Origin: Coriolopsis trogii
Lineage: Eukaryota > Basidiomycota > Agaricomycetes > Polyporales > Polyporaceae
Reading direction: 5' to 3'
DNA length: 64,000 nt
NCBI GenBank assembly: GCA_020543525.1
Contig: JAHYIO010000037.1
Location: forward strand, 1,488,001 to 1,552,000
Numbering within the stretch: position 1 is the stretch's first letter; every line of letters starts with the position of its first letter. The notes under the pieces were generated by a model. It was not told where the DNA came from, did not search any database, and saw only the letters and a list, made by a program, of their open reading frames with translations. Shown here one piece after another: positions 30,926-42,673 of this stretch. The position numbers and the translations under genes are program-made.

Positions 30926-32350
30926 CTATGCTTGCAACATGGGCTCAATCTCGCCCAAGAGCATCGTAGCATCCTTGCTACCTGTCAAAACTGCAATGCA
31001 AGTCAGTGAATGTGCATGTCAACGCGCGGGACGAGAGCGTACTGATGGGCTCCTTAGGGTGGAAGTCAACAGAGGTGACAGTGCCCTTGTGGCCGGGTAG
31101 CTGTTGTAAACAGGTGAGTTCATATTCGGTGCGTCTCCACGATCAAACACACCTTGTACAAGACCTTGCCACTTTCTACATCCCATATACAGACCGTTCG
31201 GTCGGCACCGCCTACACCGACTCGTCGACCACTGTCGTCTTTGCTCCATGCTCCACGAAGGAGGGTGTTCTCGAAGCCCGCGGGCGCACCCATGAGGACA
31301 CGATGTATGCGCGACGGAGAAGGGGAGAACGGCCGCACGTCATGGATGATGGTCTGCGATGAAAAGGAGGGCGAAAGGAGGTAATGGCCATTTGGCGAGA
31401 GGGAAAGAGACGTCGGGGTGTCAGTATGGCCCATGAGGCTGTACACTTCTTCGTTTTTGCGGAAGTCGATGACCTTGAGGTGTTCTCAGTATGCGTCTCT
31501 CGCGAATCCGTCACCACATGGGAATGGGAACATACGTGGATTTCATTGTCCAACGCTCCGGCATATATGCTCGCTCCGTCCGCGCTCCAGCAGACGGAGG
31601 TGATTGGACACCCAAGCTCGTACACGCTTACGGGATGCTTGGGACCCTCATCACCGCCCTCCCATACGCGAATCGTCCCGTCGTCGCTGCCGGTCGCGAC
31701 AAGCTCGACACCGGCGCCTCCTGCGAGTGTTCTGTCCAGGGAATTAATGATACCACGGTGAGCGTGGAGTCTACGCACACGCTGGCCAGTCGTGAGGTCC
31801 GTGATGCTGAGCGTATGATCTGCAGAGACCGTGTACATGAGCTGCGAAGCCAGTGACCACTGTAGGTCGAGTATGGGTGCTTTGTGGATGTTGGCCAAGA
31901 GTCCGTAGTTGGTGTTTGGGGAGTACGTTCGCCATAACGCTGCATCGAAATCGCGGGTACACTTGTATGAGTATTCATTGGGAAACTATGACTTTGGCAA
32001 GCAGGTCAAAGATTCGCGACACTCACATACACTCCGGTCTGCTGAACATGCAGCGATATTTTGGCCACTAGGATCGAACCTACAGCTAAGGATTTCGGCC
32101 TGTAATGATTTACGCTCAATCGTCACATATGACTTAGTCGCTACACACAAACACGCACCCCATGCGCACCCGACAGGCTGATGATAGGAGCCTCCAAGCT
32201 ACTCGTGCGTTTTACAGTTCGGATGAGGGCTTGCTGTCTCTCATCATTCGACGAAGATATAGCAATTTGAGTGTTTGGTGCTGGGGATCCTGAGCGTGCG
32301 CGCTTAATAAGCGCGCCGCCTGGAGGAGGAGATGCACCGCGTTTTGACAT
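30926..32350 (-). CDS. SNRNP40: U5 snRNP 40-kDa WD40 protein (SNRNP40/Cwf17 type)
   Basis: A seven-bladed WD40 protein of the U5 snRNP that contacts Prp8 in the spliceosome. I chose MSKRGASPPPGGALIKRARS at 32350 as the start, which resembles the basic, Pro-rich head of SNRNP40. An in-frame ATG at 32473 would add 41 residues. The diagnostic segment is LEAPIISLSGAH. Blades follow: APILDLQWSLASQLMYTVSADHTLSITDLTTGQRVRRLHAH, then VELVATGSDDGTIRVWE, SIYAGALDNEIHV, GHTDTPTSLSLSPNGHYLLS, DVRPFSPSPSR and FENTLLRGAWSKDD, all collinear with the human protein. The final exon after a short intron reads ILTGSKDATMLLGEIEPMLQA, stop at 30926. About six exons are required. Confidence 0.9.
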
Positions 32351-32789
32351 GTGGGGCTGCGAGTAGGATGGCAAAGACGATGAACGGGAGGGTGAACGCG
32401 ACGAGCGCGCGAGAGCGAACGCGTCGGTCGGCGCTGGCGCCACAGCTGTGGGAAAACGATTCGACTCCGACAACCAAAAGCGCCTATGATCTCACCGTAA
32501 GTTCCTACTGAACCTTATGCTGTCGACTACCTCTTGGAAGCTGGATTCTTCAAGCTTCAAGAGTCAATACTTATGTAAGGAACGTTAATGTGGTCATTTC
32601 AACCTAATACCAATTTCATTGAATCGTTACAGCAAACATGCAACGTAGAGACATCCAAAGGATCCCTGCCCTTGCGTCAACCGACGCCCTTGGGTCTCCA
32701 GCAAGTCATAGTACCGCAAAGTAGGAGTCCAGCGGGAGAGACCATGCCAGTGGCTGCCAAGTGGACTAGGCGGGAAAGGAAAGTGAAGC
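32351..32789. other. spacer between two minus-strand genes
   Basis: Contains the upstream region of the U5-40K gene and the 3' UTR of the next minus-strand gene. If the upstream ATG at 32473 is used, the first about 120 bp are coding. I see no additional gene. Confidence 0.45.
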
Positions 32790-34571
32790 TCAAGTGCGAC
32801 CGCGGAATCGCGAGCGACTAGCGCCGCTGTTCGAGACGCCTCCGAGTCCTAACGCACCGCGTCTTATTCGAACGCTGAGTGACCGTGCGGGACCCCAGGA
32901 AAGCACGGAAGTGGTCTTCAGAATCGGTCCATATGCGGATTTATCATGCGACGGTGCGTCATTATTAGTTTGAAGAGATGGTCGAGACACTGCAAGTGGA
33001 GGAAGAGCTTGCGAGCGAGGCGTGGAAGTGGATGCAATCGGTGGAGAGGGCTCGGAGATTTGTGGTGATGGCAAGGAATGCGGTGCAGAGGAGGGAGACA
33101 GCTTGATGTCCATACCCGTCGACTTGAGGCAATCGTTCCTTCCTGGGGCATACAGGTAGGATTGGTCGACTGTGTCTCGCACTTCGTACGCCCACTGGGA
33201 CGACGGTGATTCGAAGATGATTGCAGGGAGATTGAGAGCGGGCACATGATCCACCTTTTCCCAGTCCAATGCGATAGCGGTCGCGAACTGAGGAGGGAAT
33301 GCATCCAACCGCTCCTTGATGTCTTCTACCTCGGAGGTGCGCACCTGCAGCTCCCACCTCAGCCCTTCGATCTCCGCTTGACGTATAGTAAGGCTACTTG
33401 CAAGCCTCTCGACCTCCGCGTTCGCCTTCTTACACACCGCATATATGCGCCGTTGCATTCGCTCTTGGACTTCGTCGGTTTTACGCTCAGCGCAGGCGAT
33501 CTGTTGTTCCTTCTGCAAGAGTTGTGCGACGAGGGAGGCGACTTGCGCCTGCGAAGATGTAGCCGTCGCAGATACGGCAAGCATATCCTTGTGCAATACC
33601 GTCAACGATTTCTGCATCAGCTCCAATCAGACGTGAATGCGGAGAGACAAAGACGACTCGCTCACAGCTGTCCTAGCAGCTCCCGCCCGTGCGCGAGCCT
33701 CGTTCTTCCTAGCCCAGGTGAGGGAAAGCTCCAGCTTCTCGATCTCCTGATCCTTGTCGCGCACAGTCGCCTGAGCAGCATCGAGCTGATCCCGCAGGTC
33801 CTATACCAGTGCTTCCAGAGTTTCAGCTGTTTCCCTGCCAGCGGGCTGTGCAAGCAGTCTGTACTCCTCTACCTCGTGGAGAAGCGCGCCCAACGCGTTG
33901 GTCTTCGCAGCCAGCTCGTTGTCCTTCGCGTCCAGCTCGCGGGTGATAGCGGCGACCTCGAGCGCCATGCTCGCCGCGTCGACGTGGGCACTGTGGAGTT
34001 GACGAACAAAACCCGAAGGTCGCTCGACTTGCACCTCGGTATCCTGTCGGCCAGTTTTGGTGGGGTATGTCGCCGCAAAGCGAGACCCGTCCAACCTCAA
34101 TGCAAGGTAGCTGGGAGATACTGCATTGACCGCCATACTTGGTTTGACGAGTGCGTTGATCGAGAAGTCTCCAAGAGCGAGCCGATTGACCGATATGCAG
34201 ATTGCGGCGAGAAGAACCCCAGTGGCGGTGAAATGTCGATGTATAAGCAGAGGCTCAAGACGATCTTGAACCGAGAGGGCTGAACCGAGAGAGAACAGAA
34301 CCCAGAGCCTGCCGACGATGAGGAGCAAGCCTAGGACACCGGACAACGATGAGAACCCCGGTATAGAGACCCAAAAGGCAGTGACGACCAGGAGAAACCA
34401 GACATCCAGGACATGAGATATCCGCCCGCCTGGGGCGTACGAAGAGAGCCTTAGACCTTCAACGAAAGGGTTGCCAGTGGTACATGGCAAGGGCGATAGA
34501 AAGCCTCGGCCGGGGCGCTGCCCCACAATGATGGAGGAGGAAGAAGCAAACGAGGTCGTCATGGTCGACAT
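32790..34571 (-). CDS. hypothetical membrane/coiled-coil protein
   Basis: The likely start is the ATG at 34571 (MSTMTTSFASSSSIIVGQRP). After about 50 residues come two or three hydrophobic helices (ISHVLDVWFLLVVTAFWVSI, then SGVLGLLLIVGRLWVLFSLG, then ATGVLLAAICISV). A long heptad region follows (MALEVAAITRELDAKDNELAAKTNALGALLHE, then DLRDQLDAAQATVRDKDQEIEKLELSLTWARKNEARARAGA, then SQAQVASLVAQLLQKEQQIACAERKTDEVQERMQRR). The Ser/Pro-rich C-terminus ends SRFRGRT at 32790. An apparent in-frame TAG at 33801-33803 is resolved if 33801-33872 is a 72-nt GT-AG intron whose acceptor overlaps the TAG. A second intron lies near 33615-33665. No family recognised. The layout suggests a membrane-anchored tether or scaffold, but this is inference. 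Confidence 0.65.
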
Positions 34572-34836
34572 CAAGTGCGGCGAGTTTACGGTTGTGAAGG
34601 GAATGATAGAGTGAGGAGGAACACTGGAGGCCCGGGTCGAGCCTACTGGTAGCAATGTGAGGCTGACTACATTCGCAATGTGGCTACACGTTGCGGGAAA
34701 ACTCCCAGTTGCCGTATCGGGTTTGACCACGGTCAGCCGCATCGGACGTGTCAAAAGTTGCCAGCAAATTGATATGATACATCCGACTTGTTGGTACTGT
34801 ACAATGGTCACAACTTCATGCTTTTTGCTACTTCCT

Positions 34837-35994
34837 TTACGGGTGCTCGAGGAGATAACCTCCATCGATGGCGACAGTCTGAAATAGGTTAGTCCTCTCT
34901 TCGGTTTGCAAGCGCAGCAGAGGGATACTCACCTGGCCATAGGCATACTCGTTGCATGCAAGGAAGAGAGCCAATTGCGCCATGTCCTCCTCACGTCCTG
35001 GGCGGCCGGCTGGAATGCCCTTCTTCTCGCCATAATCGGGAGGAACCTCCATTGCCGATTTGTTGGTCTCATCAGACTCGCCCACTGTCGGACCATATCG
35101 TGATTACCTAGCGCAAGCCAGGAATGCGGCAAAAGAACGTGCCTGTCATTTCGCTAGGGAATATTCCTGGCGCAATGTTGTTCACGCGCACTTTCACTCC
35201 GGGGCGGCGGAACTCCTGAGCGAGCAACTGACTGAGTTGAATCGTCGCCGCTTTGGAGACGTTGTACTTGTAGTGGTGCTGGGTCGTGCGAGTAATACCG
35301 GACATCGACGAGATGTTGATGACAGTACCCGTGTGGTTCTCTCCTGCCGCAGCAGAGAGAAGGGGCAGGAAGGCCGCAGACGTGAAGAAGTACCTGAATC
35401 ACGCGGGTAAGTGTCGATTCAATCGAGACGGCAAGACCACATCCCGCACCCTATGACATTTGTGCGATAAACCTCTTCCCAGTCTGAGAGGTTCTCGTTC
35501 CAAAGTTGCTCTTTGAGTGCCTTTGCACTGTTGTCGCCCTGCTCAACCTCGCTCGTTCCCTTGCTGATGCCTGCATTGTTAACGAGGACATCGATGTGCT
35601 TCTCGTTCTTCGAGATCTCGCTGACGAGGTGCTCGATGGACGCCTTGTCCGTGATGTCCGCAGAAATGGGGATGATCTGCCCACGAGGGTGTACAAGGTT
35701 CTTTCCCCAACTCTTGGCTGCTTTTTCGAGGACTTCTTGACGGCGTCCGGTGATGTACACGCGTGCACCGTTGTTGGCGAACGCCTGAGCGATCATGAGA
35801 CCGATACCAGTACCTCCGCCAGTAACGACGGCGACCCAGTTCTCGACGTTGAAGAGACGAGACGCTCCAAATTTCGAGTTACCAGAAGCCATGTTGAGTC
35901 GTACCGGAGACGTAGAGAGACTTCGTGAAGTTTTTAGTGTGCGAGGTGCATCAACGGTGGGTTGTCTAAGAGCTGAACGAAAGAGAGCGAACAT
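34837..35994 (-). CDS. short-chain dehydrogenase/reductase, possible mitochondrial form
   Basis: A classical SDR oxidoreductase using NAD(P)H. It has VVTGGGTGIG (cofactor-binding TGxxxGxG), HIDVLVNNAG, the catalytic Ser region VINISSMSG, YNVSKAA (YxxxK) and NNIAPGIFPSEMT. The C-terminal exon reads TVAIDGGYLLEHP, stop at 34837. From the ATG at 35994 the first 34 residues (MFALFRSALRQPTVDAPRTL, then KTSRSLSTSPVRLN) are basic, hydroxylated and acid-free apart from one Asp, like a mitochondrial presequence. A second ATG at 35892 (MASGNSKFGASRLFNVENW) would give the soluble form. The substrate cannot be told; fungal relatives include Rhamnolipid-biosynthesis-RhlG-like and 3-oxoacyl reductases. At least four exons. 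Confidence 0.85.
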
Positions 35995-36020
35995 GGCGCC
36001 GCGAGAGGGACAATGGCCTC

Positions 36021-36027
36021 TTTATAC
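36021..36027 (-). promoter_or_regulatory. TATA-like element of the SDR gene
   Basis: On the minus strand a TGTATAAA-type element lies only about 30 bp upstream of the first ATG (35994). With a start site at the usual distance of 30-60 bp, many transcripts would begin at or after that ATG and use the second one at 35892. Confidence 0.4.
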
Positions 36028-36340
36028 ATCTGTGGGCATTGGGGTAAGTCATGCGAGAACTCGAATGGGTCAGGAATGGGTCACTGGTGTCGTCACTGTT
36101 CGGCACAGGCGCATGATGCATCTTGGTGGAGTCTCTCCAGAAAGTCAAAACGCTCGCCATCTTGGGCATCCACAATGTGACACTCTCGGTCACATCCTCT
36201 CTGCCATCTCTCCTTCCGCTCCCACGAATGTTTGCCAGGCACGCGAATGGATGAATACAACACAACGGAAAGACAACTATTCACGAGCACAACCAGCCTG
36301 GACGGGGATCCCACCAACGTAGAGAGACACAGCCGGACAA
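36028..36340. other. spacer between SDR promoter and eIF3b stop
   Basis: About 310 bp holding the upstream region of the SDR gene and the 3' UTR of eIF3b, both minus strand. Plus-strand frames here are shadows. Nothing else is seen. Confidence 0.45.
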
Positions 36341-38970
36341 CTACTCGACGACCTCTTCCTCGATTTGTTCGATGACCTCGTCGATCCACACCTCGATCTC
36401 CTCCTTTGCCTCTTCTTGCGGGGCCTTCTCCTTCGCAGGTTCGGCCTTCTTCCCCCGCCGCTTCCGCTCCTCCGCGAGCTCCTCCCTGCAGCGCAGCCGC
36501 CACGCGTTCCACTCGTCGACGAGCCGCTTGCGATGGGCGATGAGCTCTGCGCTCACGTTGCTCTCCTCCGCCGCATCCTCCTCGTCGAACACGCGGCTGT
36601 ACTCCTTGAGGTTTCGCCTGATCTGCTTCTGCTTCTCCTTCGACAGCAACGACGGAGGCCGTGGGCGCCAGAGGAATTGCTTGAACCGATCCAGGATGTG
36701 TTTCTCGATCTCCTGACCACGGAAATCCCAAATAGCATAACCGTTTTCCAACTAAACCGGCGTTGAGTGAGACAAGCGGTCACGTCTGACAAGAAGTAGC
36801 CACATACCGTATGTCTCCACGCACTGGCGCTGGTCGCAAGATACCGGCCGCTAGGATCCCACTCCGCGTCAGTGAGAGCGTAATGGTCTGCTGTGCCGAG
36901 ATGCTGGATGCCGCTACCCCACGGGGCCCCCTCACGACGAGTCTCGTCAACACTGAAGTCCAGATCCCAGAACTCAAGTTCCGATTTGCTCGAGGAGCCA
37001 ACAGTAGCAAGCACGACATGCCGACCACGAGGAGACCACCGGACAGTGTTGCTCGTCCGTCCTGGCAAAGACTTGAGCAGCTTGAAGTTGCCCTTGCTTT
37101 TCTCATGTTGGTAGAAGCTGACATCGGTTTTGATGGTGATACCAGGGCCAGGATTGCCAAGGTTGGGATCGCTACTCGACACGAGCGCGAAGCGCTCACC
37201 CTTGGGTTCCCAGGAGAAGTCGGTGACGGTGTCTGTACACACCGGATGAGTGGATTGTTAGGCGAAGAAGCAAGATCGTCGCTTACCCTTGAGCTCGACA
37301 ACTTCCACAGGGAAGTCCTTCTCACGTACCCGGAATATCTCCAAATTACAGAAGATCGACTTCTTCGTTTTCGTGTGGCGGTCAACCTTGACACACAGGA
37401 AGTCGCCCTGGTTTTGCCAGTACAGTTTGCACTGCAGATAGACGGTATGTGATCAGCCTCAGTCCGTTGAATGCGACATCAACACATACCTCCGTGACGT
37501 TGAACAAGTTCTTCTGCCTCAGCAGCTCGCGAGCAGGGAAGCTCATCAACGAGACACGCGCCGGCTGGTTCTGAACCTCGGGGGTCCAATACGCCAACAT
37601 GTTCTCCCTCGTCTTCTTCCCCTTGGAAGGCGCACCATTGGCCGTCGCCCTGTTCTCCTTCTCAAGCTCTTCGCGATCCTGGTCACCGAGGGGGCGCCAG
37701 TCAAAGTCAACGACGCCCTCGATCTTGATGCTCTTCTTGCCCTGGAGACCCATACCCGGGAGCTCGTACACGCTGATCTGCTGCCCAGGCGTAACACGCG
37801 CAACGAACTTGTCGTCGGGGCTCCACTTGAGTGCCGGCCACGGCATCTGCTTCTTCGAGCCCTCCTCGCCCTCGGGGTACGCACTCGGGAACGTGCGGAG
37901 GAGGTTGCCGGTCTTGAGGTCCCACACCGCGATGTTGTTCCCCTCGTCCTCGGGTGAGAAGTACTGCGGGCCCTGCTCGGCGCCCTCGCGGACGACGATG
38001 GGATCGTACGACCAGGTGACGAGGTACTGCTCGTTCGGCGAGAAGTCGATGAGCTTGACAAGCGGGTGCGCGAACCGGTTCAGAGGCTCCCAGGACGGCC
38101 CGCCCCAGAGACGAACACCCTGGCGGTGCAGCGTCGCGAAGAAAGTGCCCATGGGTGACCAGGATACGTACAGGTCCGTCCAGTTCTACGAGACGGCGTT
38201 TGGTGATATCCCAGCGTCCATACGCGAGGAAGAGGACTCACAACTTTGCTGTATGCGACTTCGCATTGTGACGGCTTTCCGTGCCAGTGGATCTCCACTT
38301 CGTCTCCCCGGTAGGTAGCATATTGATCACGGCCTTGAGGGTCCCCGAGCCAAGCACGCAAGTGCTCCTACACCTCCATTCGAATCCCGAATCCCAATAA
38401 CATCACGGTATATGCACACACCTTTGGCTTGTACTCCTCAGGAGGAGGTTCGACGTACGTCTCGTCCAGGTTCAAGTACCGCTCAAAGTCGGTGAAGCGG
38501 TTGATCAAGAAAGTGTGCTTCGCATCGAACGGGTGCCCGTTCATCGTCACAAGAGCACGCGAGGCATCGTCCGCATTCTTGAATTCCATGAAAATATAGC
38601 TGGCAAAAATTGCACCAAACTGTCAGCAAGTCGTAACCATCGCCGGGATGCCTCACGCACCCCTTGCTCTTCCCGTTAGCATCGTTCCATGGCACGTTGA
38701 TGTTCTCCGGCTTTATGGGGCAACCCTTCCGCGAGAAGTCCTTAGAGATCTTCTGGAGGAGCTTCTCGAGTTTTGACTTGTCAATGACCGGTACACCATC
38801 GACGATAAGAATGTTGTCGAGTCCTTCGTCGTACTGGACTTGATATCTACGCGAGAGACTTCAATTGGGGTGGAGGTAGTCATGGTCAAGCAGACACACT
38901 TTGCTTCGATATCGGTGTAATCGATATCTTCGTCGTCGTGGGTAGACCCGTTTATGCCGTTTGGAGCCAT
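36341..38970 (-). CDS. EIF3B: eukaryotic translation initiation factor 3 subunit B (Prt1)
   Basis: A scaffold subunit of eIF3. The start [20 protein letters not shown] at 38970 leads into an [23 protein letters not shown], then [38 protein letters not shown], which binds eIF3a/eIF3j in other species. The linker [20 protein letters not shown] precedes the nine-bladed propeller: [73 protein letters not shown], then [41 protein letters not shown] and [13 protein letters not shown]. The C-terminus is [35 protein letters not shown] followed by an acidic helix that in yeast binds eIF3i/eIF3g. About eight exons. The order matches the family from end to end. Confidence 0.94.
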
Positions 38971-39570
38971 GATGAGTGTGTCGTCTAGTACTTAGGTCAA
39001 GACTGGAGGAGGGGAAAATTGGGCTCGCTGAGAAGTCACGCAAACCCTAAAGAAAGGTTTGTGTCCATTCTAGGCATGCGCGTCTATTGAGATCCCCGCA
39101 TGTATGGCAGTGACTCCTCGATTTATGGCATCAACGATGCAATGCACGCTCCCGAATGCAACTGGCTCATTAGTGTCATTGTATGAAAGAGGGATTATCC
39201 CTTTGGACAGCAGATACCATCGAGATGCAACAGTAACTAGTAAAAACAAAACGAGAAGACGGAGAGGAGGATTTCGCGATTCGTGCGGATAACTACCGTG
39301 CCGATAAGCGTTCGTTCAGGATTGACAGAAAGATTGGGATGAGACAGACAGATGCAATGCGTACGGGGGATTGTAATATAACAGATTCCGCATGCTGACA
39401 TAGAACGTGATGGGTAAAGGACGAGGATGACAGAGCGTCGTAGGAACGTAAAGTGACATTCGATAGCCATAGTAGTGTGTGGAAGTACGAAGCGGACGTT
39501 AGACAAAGCCACGATTGGGACGAGGATAGTTGTTTGCGAGGATATAAAACTGATGACGTGCATTATTAAC
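38971..39570. other. intergenic region, eIF3b promoter and 3' end of RRM gene
   Basis: 600 bp. The left part must be the eIF3b promoter and 5' UTR. The right part is the 3' UTR of the RRM gene, which is AT-richer than its surroundings. Open frames here (for example 39237-39629 minus) read through the RRM gene's stop region in another frame and have no recognisable content. Confidence 0.45.
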
Positions 39571-42500
39571 TTAGTGTGCGACGGTCTTCGACTGGCCGTT
39601 CTCGTGGTCGTCCAGAGCAAGACTGGCAAGCGTCCCGTTCAAGTCCCGGAGCGGGTCCTGGTCCTGGGCTGACGATGCAAACTCTTCCTTGTGTGTGGTG
39701 CGACGTGTAGTCTCTGGCCTCGCGATAGGTGCCTCTTGCCGGCTCGACGTGCGCGTGGGCTGGAAGGCCGCAGGGGATGGACTATCACCGAGGAAAGTGG
39801 TGAAACGCTGAGGAACGTTCGAAGAGCGCGAAGTGGATGTGGGTGAAACCTTCCCGTTGGAGCTAGCCACCTTCTCATCTTGGCCGCTGTACCATGGAGA
39901 GTACGATTTCGCACTCTGCGAGATCGATTGACCCTGAGAGGAGGCGTCGCCACTCCCGCGTTCTCCTATAAAGTTCGGATCGGGAGAGAATGGAGAGAAA
40001 TTCGTCGATGCGGAAGGGTTGCCGCTCTGGCGAGGTGCGAAGATGGGAGGAACGAATGCGTTAAACGACGCCAGCCGTTCGCCATTGACGTCGTTGAGCA
40101 GAGCAGCTGCAATCTGACGCTCGTTACTCACATTCTCCATGGCACTACCAGAGGCACCGCTACCGCCCCCTAGACGGGTGAGACCAAACATCTCTATAAA
40201 GTGGAGAGCTTGCTCGGGAGTGAGCGAGGGTGGCTGCTGATTTGCCGCTGGGACGCTAGGCAATTGTGGATGCGACAACTGCGACTGATACTGCGCTTGG
40301 AATGCGGCAGCTTGGGCTGCCTGGGCAGCGGCCTGAGCGGCTTTGTCTGTGTACCAGCAATGTGATGAGAGGCATGCGGATCGCAGGAAAATGGGAAACG
40401 TACATTGGCTGCGTCCCCAACTCAACCTAATTCTGCTGCCTCCGATGGGGAAGCCTTGCATCTTTTCAATCGCACGCTCAGCATCCGGCTTGCGCACAAA
40501 TTGTACAAAGCCGCAATGTTTGCCGACGGGGACCTTGACCTGTAGTGAGTGTGAGCTGATGTCCTCGGAAATGAGTGAACACAACTGACATAATGGATTT
40601 CTCCAAACGGAGCAAAGAAGGTCCTCAGTGTGTCTTCGGAAATCAACGGCGACAAGCCACCGACGAACACAGTGGTATTGTACGGATCGGACGATGTCAG
40701 TTGCTCGCCGTTAGGGCCGATCAAGTTGGACAGGATGGCTCGAGCCTGTGCATGGTGCTTCCAAGACTCCTCCGAGAGATTGAAACGTTGAGCCATGAGT
40801 TGATCGGTCGACTGCTGGGCGAACGGCGCGGTGATGGATGGCACAGCGGCACTGCCTGACTGCGTGGACGCGGTAGACGACCCATTAGAGCTAGCATATT
40901 GGCCGGACTTCAAAGCTTCGTCAGACGATGTAGACGCGAGTGTTGACGACGATGTCGCGCTAGTCCCCGAACTGAGCGATGGGGCCGACAGTGAAGATGA
41001 CGACGCTGAATTAGACACCGCCGCGCTTGACAACGAAGAAGCGGAGGTTGATGCGGTTGTGCCACCAGCGAGAGGAGCTGATACGCTCTTTGCCTGAGCC
41101 GCGCCGCCACCCGAGGCAGTGTGGATCGAGGGATCCTGAATGCCATGAGGACCGACAGGCATCATGGGAGCAAACGGCGTCTGCGGATAGTCAAATCCTG
41201 CCATGCCTGGCGCTGGCTTGAACTTCGCCGTAGCGGGTGATATGCGCACTATGCGCGTAGAAGCATAGGATCAATTCCCATTACATCACCAGAGGGACAA
41301 TAGGCTTACTAGGTCGCGAGAGACAATAGAGACCGTGCATCTCAATGAGCGCACGCTGCTGATCTGCCTCGTCGGTGAACCTGCGGTTGTGATCAGAGAC
41401 ATGTGGATGCGCATATAGCGAGTCAAACTCACCGTACGAAGCCATAACCGCGCGAAACGCCGGTCACGGGATCCAGCATGATCTTCGCACTCTTGCAGCT
41501 GAGGAACGGACGAATGAAACGCGGCTCACGGTCATTGCGGAGGCCGAGGACAGGGTTGCGGAAGACCGCTACAAGGTCAGAGTTTGAAACCTCAGGGGCA
41601 AGATCACCGACAAAGATGCTGTACTCCTTGGGATACTGTGGGTTCTGTACTCCAGGTATGGAAATGGTTTGTCCGGCCACGGAGGACGAAAGAGGTGCGG
41701 CGGGAACGGACGACGCCCAGTTGAGGGAGAAGGGCTTCGAGGAGTTCGGCATGATCATGGGGGAGCTGGTGTTGCTCACTTGCGAAATCACGGACGCGGC
41801 CTGCGCCTGGGTGGGGAACGTCAAGAAACAATACCCGGGATTGTTTGCCTGCTGTCCGGTAATGGGATCTGGGGCGGGACGGGGCACTTTGATGCTTATG
41901 GGGTCCCAGCCCATGAGGCTGCAGACCTGCTTGGCGTATTCTTCATCCATCCAAGGCTCGAGTTCGCCCCACCAGAGGGTCGTACGAGGAGAGGGAGTAG
42001 CGGTGTTAGGAGATGGGAGGGACTGGGGTTGCGCGGACGGAAGCTGGACAGAGAGCGGGCTGGACGACTGCTGTGGATGAGAACGTTGGGTGAAGAAGGC
42101 GTCGCGGTTGTCGCGGTCGGCGAAGGGAGGGGTAGACGCGAGAAGAGGGGAGGTGTAAAGGTCTGGGATGCCGCGGGAGGGAGAGGGGCGATGGTGCTGC
42201 TGGTTAAGAACCATCGGGGGCACGACGGACGGTTGGACTTGTGAAGGGATGGGGCCATTACCCTCGATGGACTGCCTGCCAGAGTTGGGCGGCGCCGAGT
42301 AGGAGGAGGACTGCTTCGAATTCCAGCTTCCACCGGCCCCAACGCCGATGGCCTGACCCGAATTGAGCATTCTCGGGGCGACGAACGACGGAAAGCCGGG
42401 GCCGGGCATCGTGTTCGACGCCAACGGCCGGCGATCCGTGGTGAAGGACGGGGGAGGCGAGGAGGAATGGTAGGAGGACGAGTGGTAGAACGTCCCCGAC

Positions 42501-42673
42501 CCGAACTCCTGTCCACCAAAGTCCCTCGAGCCTCCCGTGTCGCGCAGGGCTTCCCTCGGCATGAAATCCCTCAGGTGTCCGTAATCCTGCCCCGCCCCTC
42601 CGTGCTCCCCGTTGTGCCGGCCGTCGTACGCGTTGTGTTCGTAGTCCTGGCCGTGTGCTTCGGGGCGTGACAT
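39571..42673 (-). CDS. three-RRM RNA-binding protein (Nam8/Ngr1-like)
   Basis: The start MSRPEAHGQDYEHNAYDGRH at 42673 opens a disordered Gly/Ser/Pro-rich region of about 200 residues. RRM1 begins TTLWWGELEPWMDEEYAKQV and contains NNPGYCFLTFPTQAQA. RRM2 is EYSIFVGDLAPEVSNSDLVAVF..SAKIMLDPVTGVSRGYGFVRF. A Ser/Ala-rich linker follows. RRM3 is NTTVFVGGLSPLISEDTLRTFFAPFGEIHYVKVPVGKHCGFVQFVRKPDAERAI, with SRIRLSWGRSQ after it. The RRM order and the LWWGELEPWMDE and VGKHCGFVQF signatures match yeast Nam8/Ngr1 and the TIA-1/TIAR group. Roles in that group are splicing (U1 snRNP) and mRNA stability; which applies here cannot be told. An Ala/Gln-rich stretch (QAAAQAAQAAAF) follows RRM3. Confidence 0.88.

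Noticed and set aside
33801..33803. Apparent in-frame stop making the coiled-coil gene a pseudogene
   Set aside because: A 72-nt GT-AG intron removes the stop in phase and keeps the heptad pattern, so a working gene is the simpler reading.
33246..34283. 345-codon plus frame antisense to the membrane/coiled-coil gene
   Set aside because: Leu/Cys/Arg-rich mirror of a coiled-coil coding strand, with no domain.
10561..38970. Functional clustering of eIF3m and eIF3b
   Set aside because: They lie 24 kb apart on opposite strands with unrelated genes between, so co-location is probably chance.
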